DNA of 22,577 nucleotides from CAZPXF01 sp964590945 (GCA_964590945.1 CAZPXF010000031.1:1-22577); one strand, 5' to 3'. Positions 14,196-22,561 are shown, counted from the stretch's first letter. The notes: a model not told the origin generated them from the letters alone. A program made the numbers and translations.

Positions 14196-17100
14196 ATGAA
14201 ATACAAATTGAAAAAGACATTGAAACCATTTCTTGGTCTGATCTTGTGCTTTGTTGTATGTATGCAGTCCATACCCGTATATGGAACAGAAATTCCAGAA
14301 TCCGGTATCCTGTCGATTTGCCTTACTGAGGCCGGCGGAAAGATAACGGTATCTGCTGCAGGCTATGATGACGCAGTTATAGAGAATACCGGCGAGGAAA
14401 GGGAATTGGAATACCCGGTCGGTACGGAGGTGAAGCTTTCGGCGGAAGCTTCGGATCAGTATGTGATTTCCAAAGTGCAGATGGACGCGGAGGAGATATC
14501 GGAATTTGATGATCCGGTTAAGTTCCAGACGGAGATCACCGTTAAAAAAGAAAAAACGCAGATCCGTATTTCCTTTTCCGGAACCGCGGCGGAAGACTCC
14601 GGGAGTACGCAGGGAAGCGGCGATCCTATATCCGAATATGCAGCTGCAGCAATTTCGCTGGACGATATGGACGATTCGGAGGAAGGGGACGTCTCTGAGG
14701 AGGAAGATCTGGAGGAAGAAGGAGAAGATATTCCGGATGGTGAAGTAGACTATGGCACGGAAATGGGAACTGTAAACTATACCGTTGGAAATCACGGAAC
14801 GTTAACCGTGGACGGCGAAGCCGTTTCTTCATCCAAATCGATTTCTTATGAGGCCGGAACACAGGTTAAAATAACGGCGAAAGCAGATTCCGGGTATGAT
14901 ATTGACGAGATCTTCATTCTGGACGATGCAGGCAATTATCTGGAATATGTAGTCGGATTTGATTCGGCAGGATCCCATTCGATGTCCTTTGGTGTCTATG
15001 GCGGGATGACGCAGTCGGTCCATGTTACGTTTACGGAGGAAGAAACGGAAGATCCCTTCGACGGCGCGGAGGGTACAGTGATATTTAAAAAGACGATCGA
15101 TACTTCGCTTTCAAGAATCGACAGCGGAACGGTATATCGCGGCGGAAATGGCGAGCTGGCTTACTGCGGGAACGCCAATGCACATGGCCCGGGCACCAGC
15201 GGCACATCCATGAAGCTTGATACAAGCAGCGCCTACCAGCATGCATATGACTATATTATGTATTATGGTTATCCAAAGCATACGACCATTTACGGGACGA
15301 AATATTCCAAAAAGGACGCGCACGACATTACGCAGTGGGCGATCTGGCTGATCCGGGATCCGAGCTATTACCGGGGAACCTTTGCTGCCAATCCAACGCT
15401 GGCAGCCGTGGCAAAGAAGCTTGCGAAGGCGGCGGGGGAGTACAATGGAGGGAACGACAAAATTGACGGGACATGCCTCATCTATTATCCATCCAGCTCT
15501 AAGAAGCAGCCTATGGTCATATTGAATGAAAGCCAGCCAAAGACAGGAAAATTGAAGCTGAAAAAGAGCTCAAACAAACCGGACGTAACCGATGGAAATT
15601 CCTGTTACACACTGGAAGGCGCGGCCTATGTTGTCTATTCCGACAGCGCATGTAATAATAAAGTCGCCTCGCTGGAAACAAAGGCGGATGGCAGTACAAG
15701 TACAGTCGAGCTTACAACCGGAACATATTATGTCAGGGAGGCAACCGCTTCCGATGGCTATACCGTGAGCAGCACAAAGTCGAAGATTACGATCAAGACA
15801 GGAACGACAACCACATTAAAGGTACAGGAAACACCGGGGACCGCTTATCTGTCTCTGGAAAAGAAATCTGCCAATAAGAGTATTACGGACGGGAATAGCT
15901 GCTATAACCTGAGCGGCGCAGTTTACACCGTTTATACAGATTCATCCTGCACGGCGCAGGCGGTGGATGCAGATGGCAATCAGGCATCTTTAACAACAGA
16001 TTCGGACGGAAAGACGCCGGAACTGGAGCTGTACCTTGGAAACTATTGGGTGAAGGAGACGCAAACGGCAGAGGGTTACGCCATCGACGGACAGACGTAT
16101 AAGGTCGAGCTGAAGGAAAAAGACCAGCATTATAAGGGAAACGGGACATCTTTTAAGGAAGAGCCGCAGAGCGGGTACTTTGATATATTGCTTCAGAAGG
16201 TGGACCGGGAAACGAAAAAAGCCGCCGCCCAGGGAAGCGCATCTCTTGCGGATGCGGAATTTACAGTGCAGTATTATGACGGGAAGTATTCTGTAGAGGA
16301 AGCCAAAGCACGTCAGGCAAAGCGGACGTGGAAGTTTCAAACGGATGCGGACGGGAAAGCAAAATATACAGATGATCCGCAATACTTTATCGGCGGCGAT
16401 CCATTATACTATGATTCCAATGGAAAACTGACCATGCCGTTGGGGACGGTACTTGTCACGGAAACAAAAGAACCGAAGGGCTACCTGATCGATGAGACTA
16501 CGGAAAAGATATGGATCGAGAAAAACGGTACGGATCAGACGGCCCGGATCTCCAATTACGCTGTCGATGAAAACGCGATCAAGGATCAGATCCGGCGCGC
16601 GGATCTCCAGCTGATGAAGTACGGAGAGAATAAAGACGACGATTTCAGCGGCATCCGCAAGCCTCTGGAGGGAGTGGAATTTACGATTACTTCCAAAACG
16701 ACCAAAGAAAGCTGGAAGATCGTAACGGATGAGAACGGCGTTGCCAGCACAAAGAGTCTCGGGATCAGTGACCGTGGAAATCTTGTCTATGATACTTACA
16801 TCGTAGAGGAAACAAAGAATCCATACAGTGAATATGACAGGATCCAGCCGTTTGAGGCCGTACTGGAACCATCCGTTGAAGAGGACGGAAAGACCTATTA
16901 CTACGGTATTGTAAATATGGAAATATATACCCCAATTCAGGTCGTAAAGGCAGACCGGTCTACCGGGAAGACCATCCCGATCGCAGACACGGAATTTCAA
17001 ATCCTGGATGCAGATCAGAACGTCATCGAGCTGACGGTCTCGCAGTACCCGAAGAAGCAGACAGCGACCAGCTTTCGGACAGATGAGACGGGATCCTTTA

Positions 17101-19184
17101 CATTTCCGGAGCTGTTCGACGCCGGAACCTATTATCTGAAAGAGGTTCATTCTCCATACGGCTATCTTCTGAATGAGGAACTTATGGAAATCACGATTGA
17201 TGAGCTGCACGGATGGGAGGATCCGATTGTGGTTACATTTCCGGACGACAATGAGATGGGAAGGATCAAGCTTACAAAGACAGACGCGGAGACGTCAGAG
17301 AAAATAGCCGGAGCCGAATTTACCGTGACGGCTGCAGAGGATATTGTAACACCGGAGGGAACGGTGCGTCTGAAGAAAGGCGAGACGGCGGACGTCTTCA
17401 CAACAGGAAAAGATGGAACCGGAGAATCGAAGGAACTGTTCCTTGGAAGATATACCGTGCAGGAATCCAAAGCTTTGCAGGGATATATTCTGGATAAAAC
17501 CGTATATGGCATTGAACTTACCTATCAGGATGAATATACTCCGGTTGTGGAAATCGATCTTGGGGAGATCCGGAATAAGCCGACAACGATTGTATTAAAC
17601 AAGGTGAAAGAAGGAACCGATCTTGCTTTGGAGGGCGCGGCATTTCAAATATGGAACGCAGGTGTTTCAGACGATATCGATCCGGAGATGTCTGTCAGGG
17701 AAATCTATACGACAGACGAAAACGGTCAGATCAAATTACAGTATTTAAGTCCGGGCACATATCAGATACAGGAGGTTCAGGCGCCGCCGGGATATGTTCT
17801 TAATGATACGGTATATACCTTTACGATCGATGAAAATGGACTGACAGAAGGTGTGGAACTCTATGAGCTGACAGTCGGGAACGACGATACAAGGATCATA
17901 GGAACGACGGCAAAGGATCCGCTGACAGGAACGAACAGTGGAATAACCAGAGAAAATGCGCAGATCATCGATACGGTTGCGTTTGAAAACCTTGTGCCGG
18001 GGACAGAGTATGTTCTGCGTGGCAGGCTGATGGACCGGTCAACCGGTGAACCGGTTTTGATCGATGGAGAAGAGATCACGGCAGAGACAACCTTTACAGC
18101 AGAGCAGGCGGATGGGACGGTGGACGTTGTATTTGACCTGAATGCATATGATCTGAAGGGTATGGACATTGTTGTATTTGAAAAAGTATATATTGCAGAC
18201 GGCAATATAGAAGTGTCAGGCCATGAGGATATCGAAGATGAAGGTCAGACGATCACTTACATCCAGCCGGAGATCGGAACGACAGCAAAGGATCCGATGA
18301 CCGGGACAAAGGAAGGTATTGCAAGGCAGGAAGCTGTTATCGTCGATACGGTGCAGTATACAGGACTGATAAAAGGACTTGCTTATATTGTCCGGGGAAC
18401 CATTTATGACAAGGAGACAAAAGCGCCGCTTCTTGCCGATGGCAGGGAACTGACTGCTGAGACGGCCTTTACAGCCGAGGCGGAAGAAGGGAGCGTCGAT
18501 GTAAGCTTTACGCTGGATGCGTCTGAGCTGCAGGGGAAAGAAATCGTCGTATTCGAAAAGGCATTTCTTGTTGATGAAGAACTCGGTGAGATCGGGATCG
18601 CAGAGCATGAGGATATCGAAGACGAAGGTCAGACGGTCACTTACATCCAACCGCAGATCGGGACAACAGCCGTCAATAAGGAGGATGGAACGCATACGGT
18701 TTTGGCGGGGAAGATCACGATAGTTGATACGGTCGAATACAGTGGGCTTGCAGCTGGAGTAGAATATACGGTAAAAGGCGTACTGATGGATAAAGAAGAT
18801 GGGAAACCGGTGAAGGTTGACGGGAAAGAGGTTACGGCGGAGACGGAGTTCACAGCGGAGGAACCGGAAGGAAGCATAGATGTAGCATTTGCGTTTGATG
18901 CTTCCGGTCTTAGCGGAAAGGATCTGGTTGTATTTGAGTCTGTGTATATCAGCGGAACAGACGTATTGGCTGCAGAGCACAGCGATATCGACGACCAGTC
19001 CCAGACTGTTTCCGTCAAAACCGAAGAAACAAAACAGAGCCTGACGGAAACGAAACCAGACGAAGGAGTAAAAACCGGAGATATTACAAATATCTGGAAA
19101 TATGCCGTACTGCTGGCGCTTTCCGCCGCCATAATCATTGGTATTATTCTGCAGAAAAGAAACAACGGCAGGAGACAGGCGTGA
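14196..19184 (+). CDS. Sortase-anchored thioester/SpaA/VaFE surface adhesin
   Basis: The product has 1662 residues. A signal peptide (1 to about 30) precedes two repeat-type beta domains (about 35-130 and 190-290) with a very acidic linker between them. A thioester domain follows, with C324 in LAYCG and Q380 in ITQWAIW, the pair expected to form an internal Cys-Gln thioester that bonds covalently to host amines. Seven SpaA/CnaB-like domains (about 449-1228) follow, with strand lysines (LKLKK, ILLQK, LQLMK, IQVVK, IKLTK, IVLNK) and glutamates in GTYYVxE-type motifs for isopeptide bonds. Three VaFE/T-Q ester-bond domains come next (from about 1236, 1361 and 1489), each with IGTTA and, at its end, a QT motif. 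The end has VKTGD (1625-1629), a membrane helix (about 1634-1653) and a KRNNGRRQA tail, a variant sortase signal without the usual LP. AGGAGG is 6 bases before the ATG. No sortase gene is nearby. Confidence 0.9.
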   Translation: MKYKLKKTLKPFLGLILCFVVCMQSIPVYGTEIPESGILSICLTEAGGKITVSAAGYDDAVIENTGEERELEYPVGTEVKLSAEASDQYVISKVQMDAEEISEFDDPVKFQTEITVKKEKTQIRISFSGTAAEDSGSTQGSGDPISEYAAAAISLDDMDDSEEGDVSEEEDLEEEGEDIPDGEVDYGTEMGTVNYTVGNHGTLTVDGEAVSSSKSISYEAGTQVKITAKADSGYDIDEIFILDDAGNYLEYVVGFDSAGSHSMSFGVYGGMTQSVHVTFTEEETEDPFDGAEGTVIFKKTIDTSLSRIDSGTVYRGGNGELAYCGNANAHGPGTSGTSMKLDTSSAYQHAYDYIMYYGYPKHTTIYGTKYSKKDAHDITQWAIWLIRDPSYYRGTFAANPTLAAVAKKLAKAAGEYNGGNDKIDGTCLIYYPSSSKKQPMVILNESQPKTGKLKLKKSSNKPDVTDGNSCYTLEGAAYVVYSDSACNNKVASLETKADGSTSTVELTTGTYYVREATASDGYTVSSTKSKITIKTGTTTTLKVQETPGTAYLSLEKKSANKSITDGNSCYNLSGAVYTVYTDSSCTAQAVDADGNQASLTTDSDGKTPELELYLGNYWVKETQTAEGYAIDGQTYKVELKEKDQHYKGNGTSFKEEPQSGYFDILLQKVDRETKKAAAQGSASLADAEFTVQYYDGKYSVEEAKARQAKRTWKFQTDADGKAKYTDDPQYFIGGDPLYYDSNGKLTMPLGTVLVTETKEPKGYLIDETTEKIWIEKNGTDQTARISNYAVDENAIKDQIRRADLQLMKYGENKDDDFSGIRKPLEGVEFTITSKTTKESWKIVTDENGVASTKSLGISDRGNLVYDTYIVEETKNPYSEYDRIQPFEAVLEPSVEEDGKTYYYGIVNMEIYTPIQVVKADRSTGKTIPIADTEFQILDADQNVIELTVSQYPKKQTATSFRTDETGSFTFPELFDAGTYYLKEVHSPYGYLLNEELMEITIDELHGWEDPIVVTFPDDNEMGRIKLTKTDAETSEKIAGAEFTVTAAEDIVTPEGTVRLKKGETADVFTTGKDGTGESKELFLGRYTVQESKALQGYILDKTVYGIELTYQDEYTPVVEIDLGEIRNKPTTIVLNKVKEGTDLALEGAAFQIWNAGVSDDIDPEMSVREIYTTDENGQIKLQYLSPGTYQIQEVQAPPGYVLNDTVYTFTIDENGLTEGVELYELTVGNDDTRIIGTTAKDPLTGTNSGITRENAQIIDTVAFENLVPGTEYVLRGRLMDRSTGEPVLIDGEEITAETTFTAEQADGTVDVVFDLNAYDLKGMDIVVFEKVYIADGNIEVSGHEDIEDEGQTITYIQPEIGTTAKDPMTGTKEGIARQEAVIVDTVQYTGLIKGLAYIVRGTIYDKETKAPLLADGRELTAETAFTAEAEEGSVDVSFTLDASELQGKEIVVFEKAFLVDEELGEIGIAEHEDIEDEGQTVTYIQPQIGTTAVNKEDGTHTVLAGKITIVDTVEYSGLAAGVEYTVKGVLMDKEDGKPVKVDGKEVTAETEFTAEEPEGSIDVAFAFDASGLSGKDLVVFESVYISGTDVLAAEHSDIDDQSQTVSVKTEETKQSLTETKPDEGVKTGDITNIWKYAVLLALSAAIIIGIILQKRNNGRRQA
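17895..19020 (+). repeat. Three tandem VaFE (T-Q ester bond) domain repeats
   Basis: Units begin near 17895, 18270 and 18654, giving periods of 375 and 384 bases. The joins are alike at DNA level: the 56 bases at 18222-18277 match 18606-18661 with four differences. This shows fairly recent duplication or gene conversion within the adhesin gene. Confidence 0.8.
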
Positions 19185-19190
19185 ATGATG

Positions 19191-19212
19191 CAGGGTAAAA
19201 ACAGGGTAAAAA
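19191..19212 (+). repeat. Two perfect tandem 11-base repeats
   Basis: CAGGGTAAAAA occurs twice head to tail (19191-19201 and 19202-19212), right after the adhesin stop codon. No function is apparent. Confidence 0.6.
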
Positions 19213-19237
19213 AATATGTAGGAATTGAAAAAAAGTG

Positions 19238-19267
19238 TTGACAGAAAGAATGAAATAATTGTATAAT
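19238..19267 (+). promoter_or_regulatory. Consensus promoter of the tRNA pair
   Basis: Perfect TTGACA (19238-19243) and perfect TATAAT (19262-19267) with an 18-base spacer. It lies 35 bases before tRNA-Val, as expected for strongly expressed stable RNA. Confidence 0.85.
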
Positions 19268-19269
19268 GG

Positions 19270-19300
19270 TCAAGCAGTCGACAGAACGGCTGCTTGATTT
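19270..19300 (+). other. Hairpin between tRNA promoter and tRNA-Val
   Basis: TCAAGCAG (19270-19277) pairs exactly with CTGCTTGA (19290-19297) and is followed by TTT. Transcription from the tRNA promoter would start near 19274, inside the left arm. The full stem would therefore form only in RNA read through from the adhesin gene, which has no other terminator. Confidence 0.4.
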
Positions 19301-19302
19301 AT

Positions 19303-19375
19303 GGGATCTTAGCTCAGCTGGGAGAGCATCTGCCTTACAAGCAGAGGGTCACAGGTTCGAGCCCTGTAGGTCCCA
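19303..19375 (+). tRNA. tRNA-Val (anticodon TAC)
   Basis: A 73-base cloverleaf. The acceptor arm GGGATCT pairs with AGGTCCC with one G-U pair, and the discriminator is A. The D arm has AGCTCAGCTGGGAGAGC, the anticodon loop CTTACAA reads valine codons GUA/GUN, and the T loop is TTCGAGC. The CCA end is not encoded. Confidence 0.95.
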
Positions 19376-19387
19376 CTTATCAAAAAT

Positions 19388-19461
19388 GGCGGGATAGCTC
19401 AGTTGGCGAGAGCACACGGTTCATACCCGTGGTGTCGAGGGTTCAAATCCCCCTCCCGCTA
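19388..19461 (+). tRNA. tRNA-Met, elongator type (anticodon CAT)
   Basis: A 74-base cloverleaf starting GGCGGGA and ending TCCCGCT plus discriminator A, with the G1-U72 pair usual for elongator methionine tRNAs of Firmicutes. The anticodon stem CACGG/CCGTG encloses TTCATAC. Initiator features (three G-C pairs in the anticodon stem, unpaired first base) are missing. CCA is not encoded. It lies 12 bases after tRNA-Val, in the same transcript. Confidence 0.9.
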
Positions 19462-19511
19462 CTAAAAAGGTTCACGGGATCTTTTGATTGTACGCATAGC
19501 AACGAAAGAAG

Positions 19512-19537
19512 AGAGTTCGGAGACGGACTCTTTTTTT
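19512..19537 (+). terminator. Terminator of the tRNA transcript
   Basis: AGAGTTC (19512-19518) pairs with GGACTCT (19525-19531) with one G-U pair. The loop is 6 bases and is followed by a T run to 19537. Confidence 0.8.
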
Positions 19538-19624
19538 ACTATTATCATGTATGCGAAGAAGAGCTCCGGCGGAGGTTTCTGTTCGCAATGAAAGCACAGG
19601 AGATGGTTCAAGGAGGGATCTGAG

Positions 19625-20209
19625 ATGCGTGTAGGGATGGGTTATGATGTCCACAGACTCGTGGAAGGAAGAAAGTTGATACTCGGCGGAGTTGATATAC
19701 CGTATGAGAAAGGACTTCTGGGTCATTCGGATGCAGACGTTATGCTCCATGCGGTCATGGATGCGCTTCTTGGAGCGGCAGCCCTGGGCGATATCGGGAA
19801 GCATTTTCCGGATACGGATCCGGAGTTTCAGGGCGTTTCCAGTTTGCTCCTTCTCCAAAAGGTCGGACAGCTATTGGAGGAAAAAGGTTATATTATTGAG
19901 AATATCGATGCGACGATTATTGCGCAGAGACCGAAGATGGCGCCGCATATTCCGCAGATGCGCCGGAATATGGCGGAGGTTCTTCACATCGATGTGGATC
20001 AGATCAATGTGAAGGCTACAACGGAAGAAGGTCTTGGATTTACCGGCAGCGGCGAGGGTATTTCCTCTCAGGCAATCTGCTGTCTGCAAAGAATGCAGGA
20101 TTTCAGTTATCCTGTGATCGAGGCGGATGAATATGGAGAGATATCCGGCAGCGCCGTCGGTTGCGCGGGTTGTCCGGGATGCGCGGGGAAGAGAAATGCA
20201 GATTCATGA
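19625..20209 (+). CDS. ispF: 2-C-methyl-D-erythritol 2,4-cyclodiphosphate synthase
   Basis: IspF cyclises CDP-ME 2-phosphate to MEcPP in the cytoplasmic MEP pathway for isoprenoids. The zinc ligands D8, H10 and H42 sit exactly as in the E. coli enzyme, with GHSDADV at 33-39 and the ATTEEGLGFTGSGEGI segment at 131-146. The family core of about 158 residues ends near ICCLQRM. This protein runs on to 194 with an unusual tail containing C180, C183 and C186 (GCAGCPGCAG). AGGAGG is 8 bases before the ATG. The coding end overlaps the next gene by about 14 bases, so translation is probably coupled. The core call is firm; the tail is unexplained. Confidence 0.95.
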   Translation: MRVGMGYDVHRLVEGRKLILGGVDIPYEKGLLGHSDADVMLHAVMDALLGAAALGDIGKHFPDTDPEFQGVSSLLLLQKVGQLLEEKGYIIENIDATIIAQRPKMAPHIPQMRRNMAEVLHIDVDQINVKATTEEGLGFTGSGEGISSQAICCLQRMQDFSYPVIEADEYGEISGSAVGCAGCPGCAGKRNADS

Positions 20210-21293
20210 TTTGAAAAATATGGAGAAATACCGGACAAGATCTATGTGGGAACGCATCTTTCCGGAGGATACGGAGCAGTTTCTGGATTATTATTATAAC
20301 GAAAAGAACCGGGACAATCAGATACTTACGCTTTCCATAGATGGAAAGGATGCCGCGATGCTGCATCTGAACCCCTACAGGCTTCAGATCGGACGCGGCG
20401 ATGCAGTATGTAATTACATTGTTGCAGTTGCAACCGAACCGGAATACCGTCACCGCGGCTGTATGACGCGGCTGCTGAAGGAAGCATTTGCGCATATGTA
20501 TGAACAGAAAGAGCCGTTTACCTTTCTTATGCCTGCGGACGAAGCAATTTATTTGCCGTTTGATTTTCGGTTTGTGTACGATCAGGAGAAAACAGCGGTG
20601 AGCGGAAAGCGGTCGGAACATTGGGACTTTCGGGCGGCCGATGCATCCGATGCAAAGCTTCTTGGCGGACTGGCGCGGGAGATCCTTTGTAATCGGGCGG
20701 ACGTCGCGGCAGTCCGGGACGAGCCGTATTACAGGCGGCAGATCCTTGAGCAGAAGAGCGAAGATGGCGGGATCATGATCGCCTTGTATGACAATGCTCC
20801 GGCAGGATTTTTCCTTTTTGGGAAAGAGGACGGCTGGGAGATCATGGAACCGCTCGCTGGCGCAGGGATGAAACCGGGTATCGCAGCGGCGGAGTATGAC
20901 GGGTTTTTAAGAGCCTGCGTGTACAGTCTCACGGGCGATGAGACTACGGAGGTTATATGCCGCGGTCTTTTATATCCGGGAGCTGAGGGCGTGCCGACGA
21001 TCATGGCGCGGATCATCCATCTGGAGGCTTTTTTTGAAATGCTAAGTCCGGTCTGCGATTTCAGGATGGAGCTTGCGGTGACGGATCCGGCGATCCGGGC
21101 AAATGAAGGGGTTTTCCGACTAAGCGCATCCGGCGGAAGAATCTGTGCGGAGAAAGTGCGGGACAAGATAGAGACGGAGGAAGCTTATTCTGTCCCGGAG
21201 CTGGTGCAGATCCTCTTCGGGTACCGGGGAAGAGCGGATTTCGCTGCATTTATACAGCCTCTTTCGCGCGTATTCCTGAATGAAGTTGTATAA
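20196..21293 (+). CDS. GNAT acetyltransferase, Eis-like
   Basis: The 365-residue product starts with a GNAT domain. VAVATEPEYRHRGCM (about 76-90) holds the acetyl-CoA pyrophosphate loop R85-H-R87-G88, followed by a helix and MPADEAIYLPFDFRFVYD (about 112-129), as in Eis-type enzymes. The long middle and the C-terminal part (about 270-365) fit a second acetyltransferase-like domain and a sterol-carrier-like end. Eis relatives acetylate amines such as aminoglycosides or protein lysines; the substrate here is unknown. The start is taken at ATG 20196, inside the last codons of ispF. An in-frame ATG at 20127 would add 23 residues that lie wholly within ispF and look unlike the family. No terminator follows. 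Confidence 0.82.
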   Translation: MQIHDLKNMEKYRTRSMWERIFPEDTEQFLDYYYNEKNRDNQILTLSIDGKDAAMLHLNPYRLQIGRGDAVCNYIVAVATEPEYRHRGCMTRLLKEAFAHMYEQKEPFTFLMPADEAIYLPFDFRFVYDQEKTAVSGKRSEHWDFRAADASDAKLLGGLAREILCNRADVAAVRDEPYYRRQILEQKSEDGGIMIALYDNAPAGFFLFGKEDGWEIMEPLAGAGMKPGIAAAEYDGFLRACVYSLTGDETTEVICRGLLYPGAEGVPTIMARIIHLEAFFEMLSPVCDFRMELAVTDPAIRANEGVFRLSASGGRICAEKVRDKIETEEAYSVPELVQILFGYRGRADFAAFIQPLSRVFLNEVV

Positions 21294-21320
21294 AAGTTAT
21301 AAAACAGACTGGAATTGTGT

Positions 21321-21356
21321 TTCACTTTTGTGAACTCTGTTGACTTTGATTATAAT
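21321..21356 (+). promoter_or_regulatory. Promoter of the Xaa-Pro peptidase gene with dyad
   Basis: TTGTGA (21328-21333) and perfect TATAAT (21351-21356) are 17 bases apart. TTCAC-TTTT-GTGAA (21321-21334), a perfect dyad, covers the -35 box and may be an operator. Confidence 0.6.
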
Positions 21357-21431
21357 GAAGTCTATAATGATTTCAGTAATCTGGATGGCAGATTATGAAT
21401 TCATTTGTTATTTTAAGGAGGGTATTCTATC

Positions 21432-22523
21432 ATGGATCAAGGTAAATTGAACAGAATTTTAGCGAAGATGGAAGAACAGGGTATGCCGCAGATGATCATT
21501 TCTGACCCGGTCGCCATCTTTTATTTAACAGGAGCCTGGATTCATCCGGGCGAGAGACTGCTTGCTCTTTATCTGAATGTAAATGGTAATCATAAGATCA
21601 TGATCAACAAGCTGTTCCCGCAGAAGAAGGATTTGGGCGTTGAGATTGTCTGGTATGATGATATTGACGACGGTGTTGAGATCATGTCCCATTTTGTAGA
21701 GAAGGACAAGCCGATCGGTATCGACAAGACATGGCCGGCGAAATTCCTTTTGAGACTGCAGGAGTTGGGCGGCGGAAGCGAGTTCAGAAATGGCTCTCTT
21801 ATCGTTGACCGGGTACGTATGGTTAAGGATGAGAAGGAAAAGGAACTTCTTCGTATTTCTTCCAGGATCAATGATGAGGTTATAGATGAGGTTATCCCGC
21901 TTGTTGTCAAGGGATATACAGAGCTTGAACTGGATGCAAAGGTTCGCGAGATCTACAAGGCTCATGGATGCGAGGGCGTTTCCTTCGATCCTATCACAGC
22001 TTATGCCGGGAATGCAGCGGATCCGCATCACTGCACAGATGATTCCAGGGGTAAGAAGGGCGACTGTGTAGTTATCGATATCGGCGGATTCAAAGATAAC
22101 TATGCTTCCGATATGACAAGAACTGTATTTATCGGCGAAGTTTCCGACAGGGCAAGGGAAGTCTATGAGGTAGTAAAAGAGGCTCAGGCGCGCGGCATTG
22201 CAGCGGCAAAGCCGGGCAATAAGATGAAGGATGTTGACCTTGCATGCCGTGATTACATAACTGAGAAGGGCTTTGGCGAATACTTTACACATAGAACCGG
22301 ACATTCCTGCGGCCTTGAGGATCATGAGTGGGGCGATGTTTCTTCCGTAAATGAAGACATTATCGAGGTTGGACAGTGCTTCTCGATCGAGCCGGGTATT
22401 TACCTTGCCGACGAGGGGATCGGCGTCCGTATCGAAGACCTTGTGCTGATCACAGAGGATGGCTGCGAGGTTCTCAATAGCTATACAAAGGATCTGATCG
22501 TTGTTCCTATGGAAGAGGAATAG
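21432..22523 (+). CDS. M24 family Xaa-Pro peptidase
   Basis: The 363-residue product has the creatinase-like N-terminal domain (about 1-130) and the pita-bread catalytic domain of M24 metallopeptidases. All five metal ligands are visible: D216, D227, H291, E320 and E335, in the settings VIDIGG, ASDMTR, HRTGHSCG, SIEPGIY and RIEDL. It cleaves peptides with proline at the second position in the cytoplasm; whether it acts as dipeptidase or aminopeptidase cannot be told from sequence. AGGAGG (21417-21422) lies 9 bases before the ATG. No terminator follows, so it is probably co-transcribed with the gene beyond the window edge. Confidence 0.92.
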   Translation: MDQGKLNRILAKMEEQGMPQMIISDPVAIFYLTGAWIHPGERLLALYLNVNGNHKIMINKLFPQKKDLGVEIVWYDDIDDGVEIMSHFVEKDKPIGIDKTWPAKFLLRLQELGGGSEFRNGSLIVDRVRMVKDEKEKELLRISSRINDEVIDEVIPLVVKGYTELELDAKVREIYKAHGCEGVSFDPITAYAGNAADPHHCTDDSRGKKGDCVVIDIGGFKDNYASDMTRTVFIGEVSDRAREVYEVVKEAQARGIAAAKPGNKMKDVDLACRDYITEKGFGEYFTHRTGHSCGLEDHEWGDVSSVNEDIIEVGQCFSIEPGIYLADEGIGVRIEDLVLITEDGCEVLNSYTKDLIVVPMEEE

Positions 22524-22561
22524 GATTTCAGACGACTTATAAGTATAGAAGCCATTGAAAC

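Noticed and set aside
17895..19020. CRISPR-like array from repeated motifs
   Set aside because: The repeats are coding domains of about 125 codons within one open frame, not short repeats with spacers.
19388..19461. CAT tRNA as initiator tRNA-fMet or lysidine-modified tRNA-Ile2
   Set aside because: It has a G1-U72 end and an anticodon stem typical of elongator methionine tRNA in Firmicutes; initiator G-C triplets are absent.
19303..19461. tRNA genes as an integration site for a mobile element carrying the adhesin
   Set aside because: No integrase, no direct repeat of a tRNA 3' end and no change of gene style at the borders was seen.
20127..20195. ATG at 20127 as start of the acetyltransferase
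   Set aside because: The added residues lie fully inside ispF, are rich in Arg/Ala and unlike the family, and lack a good ribosome binding site.
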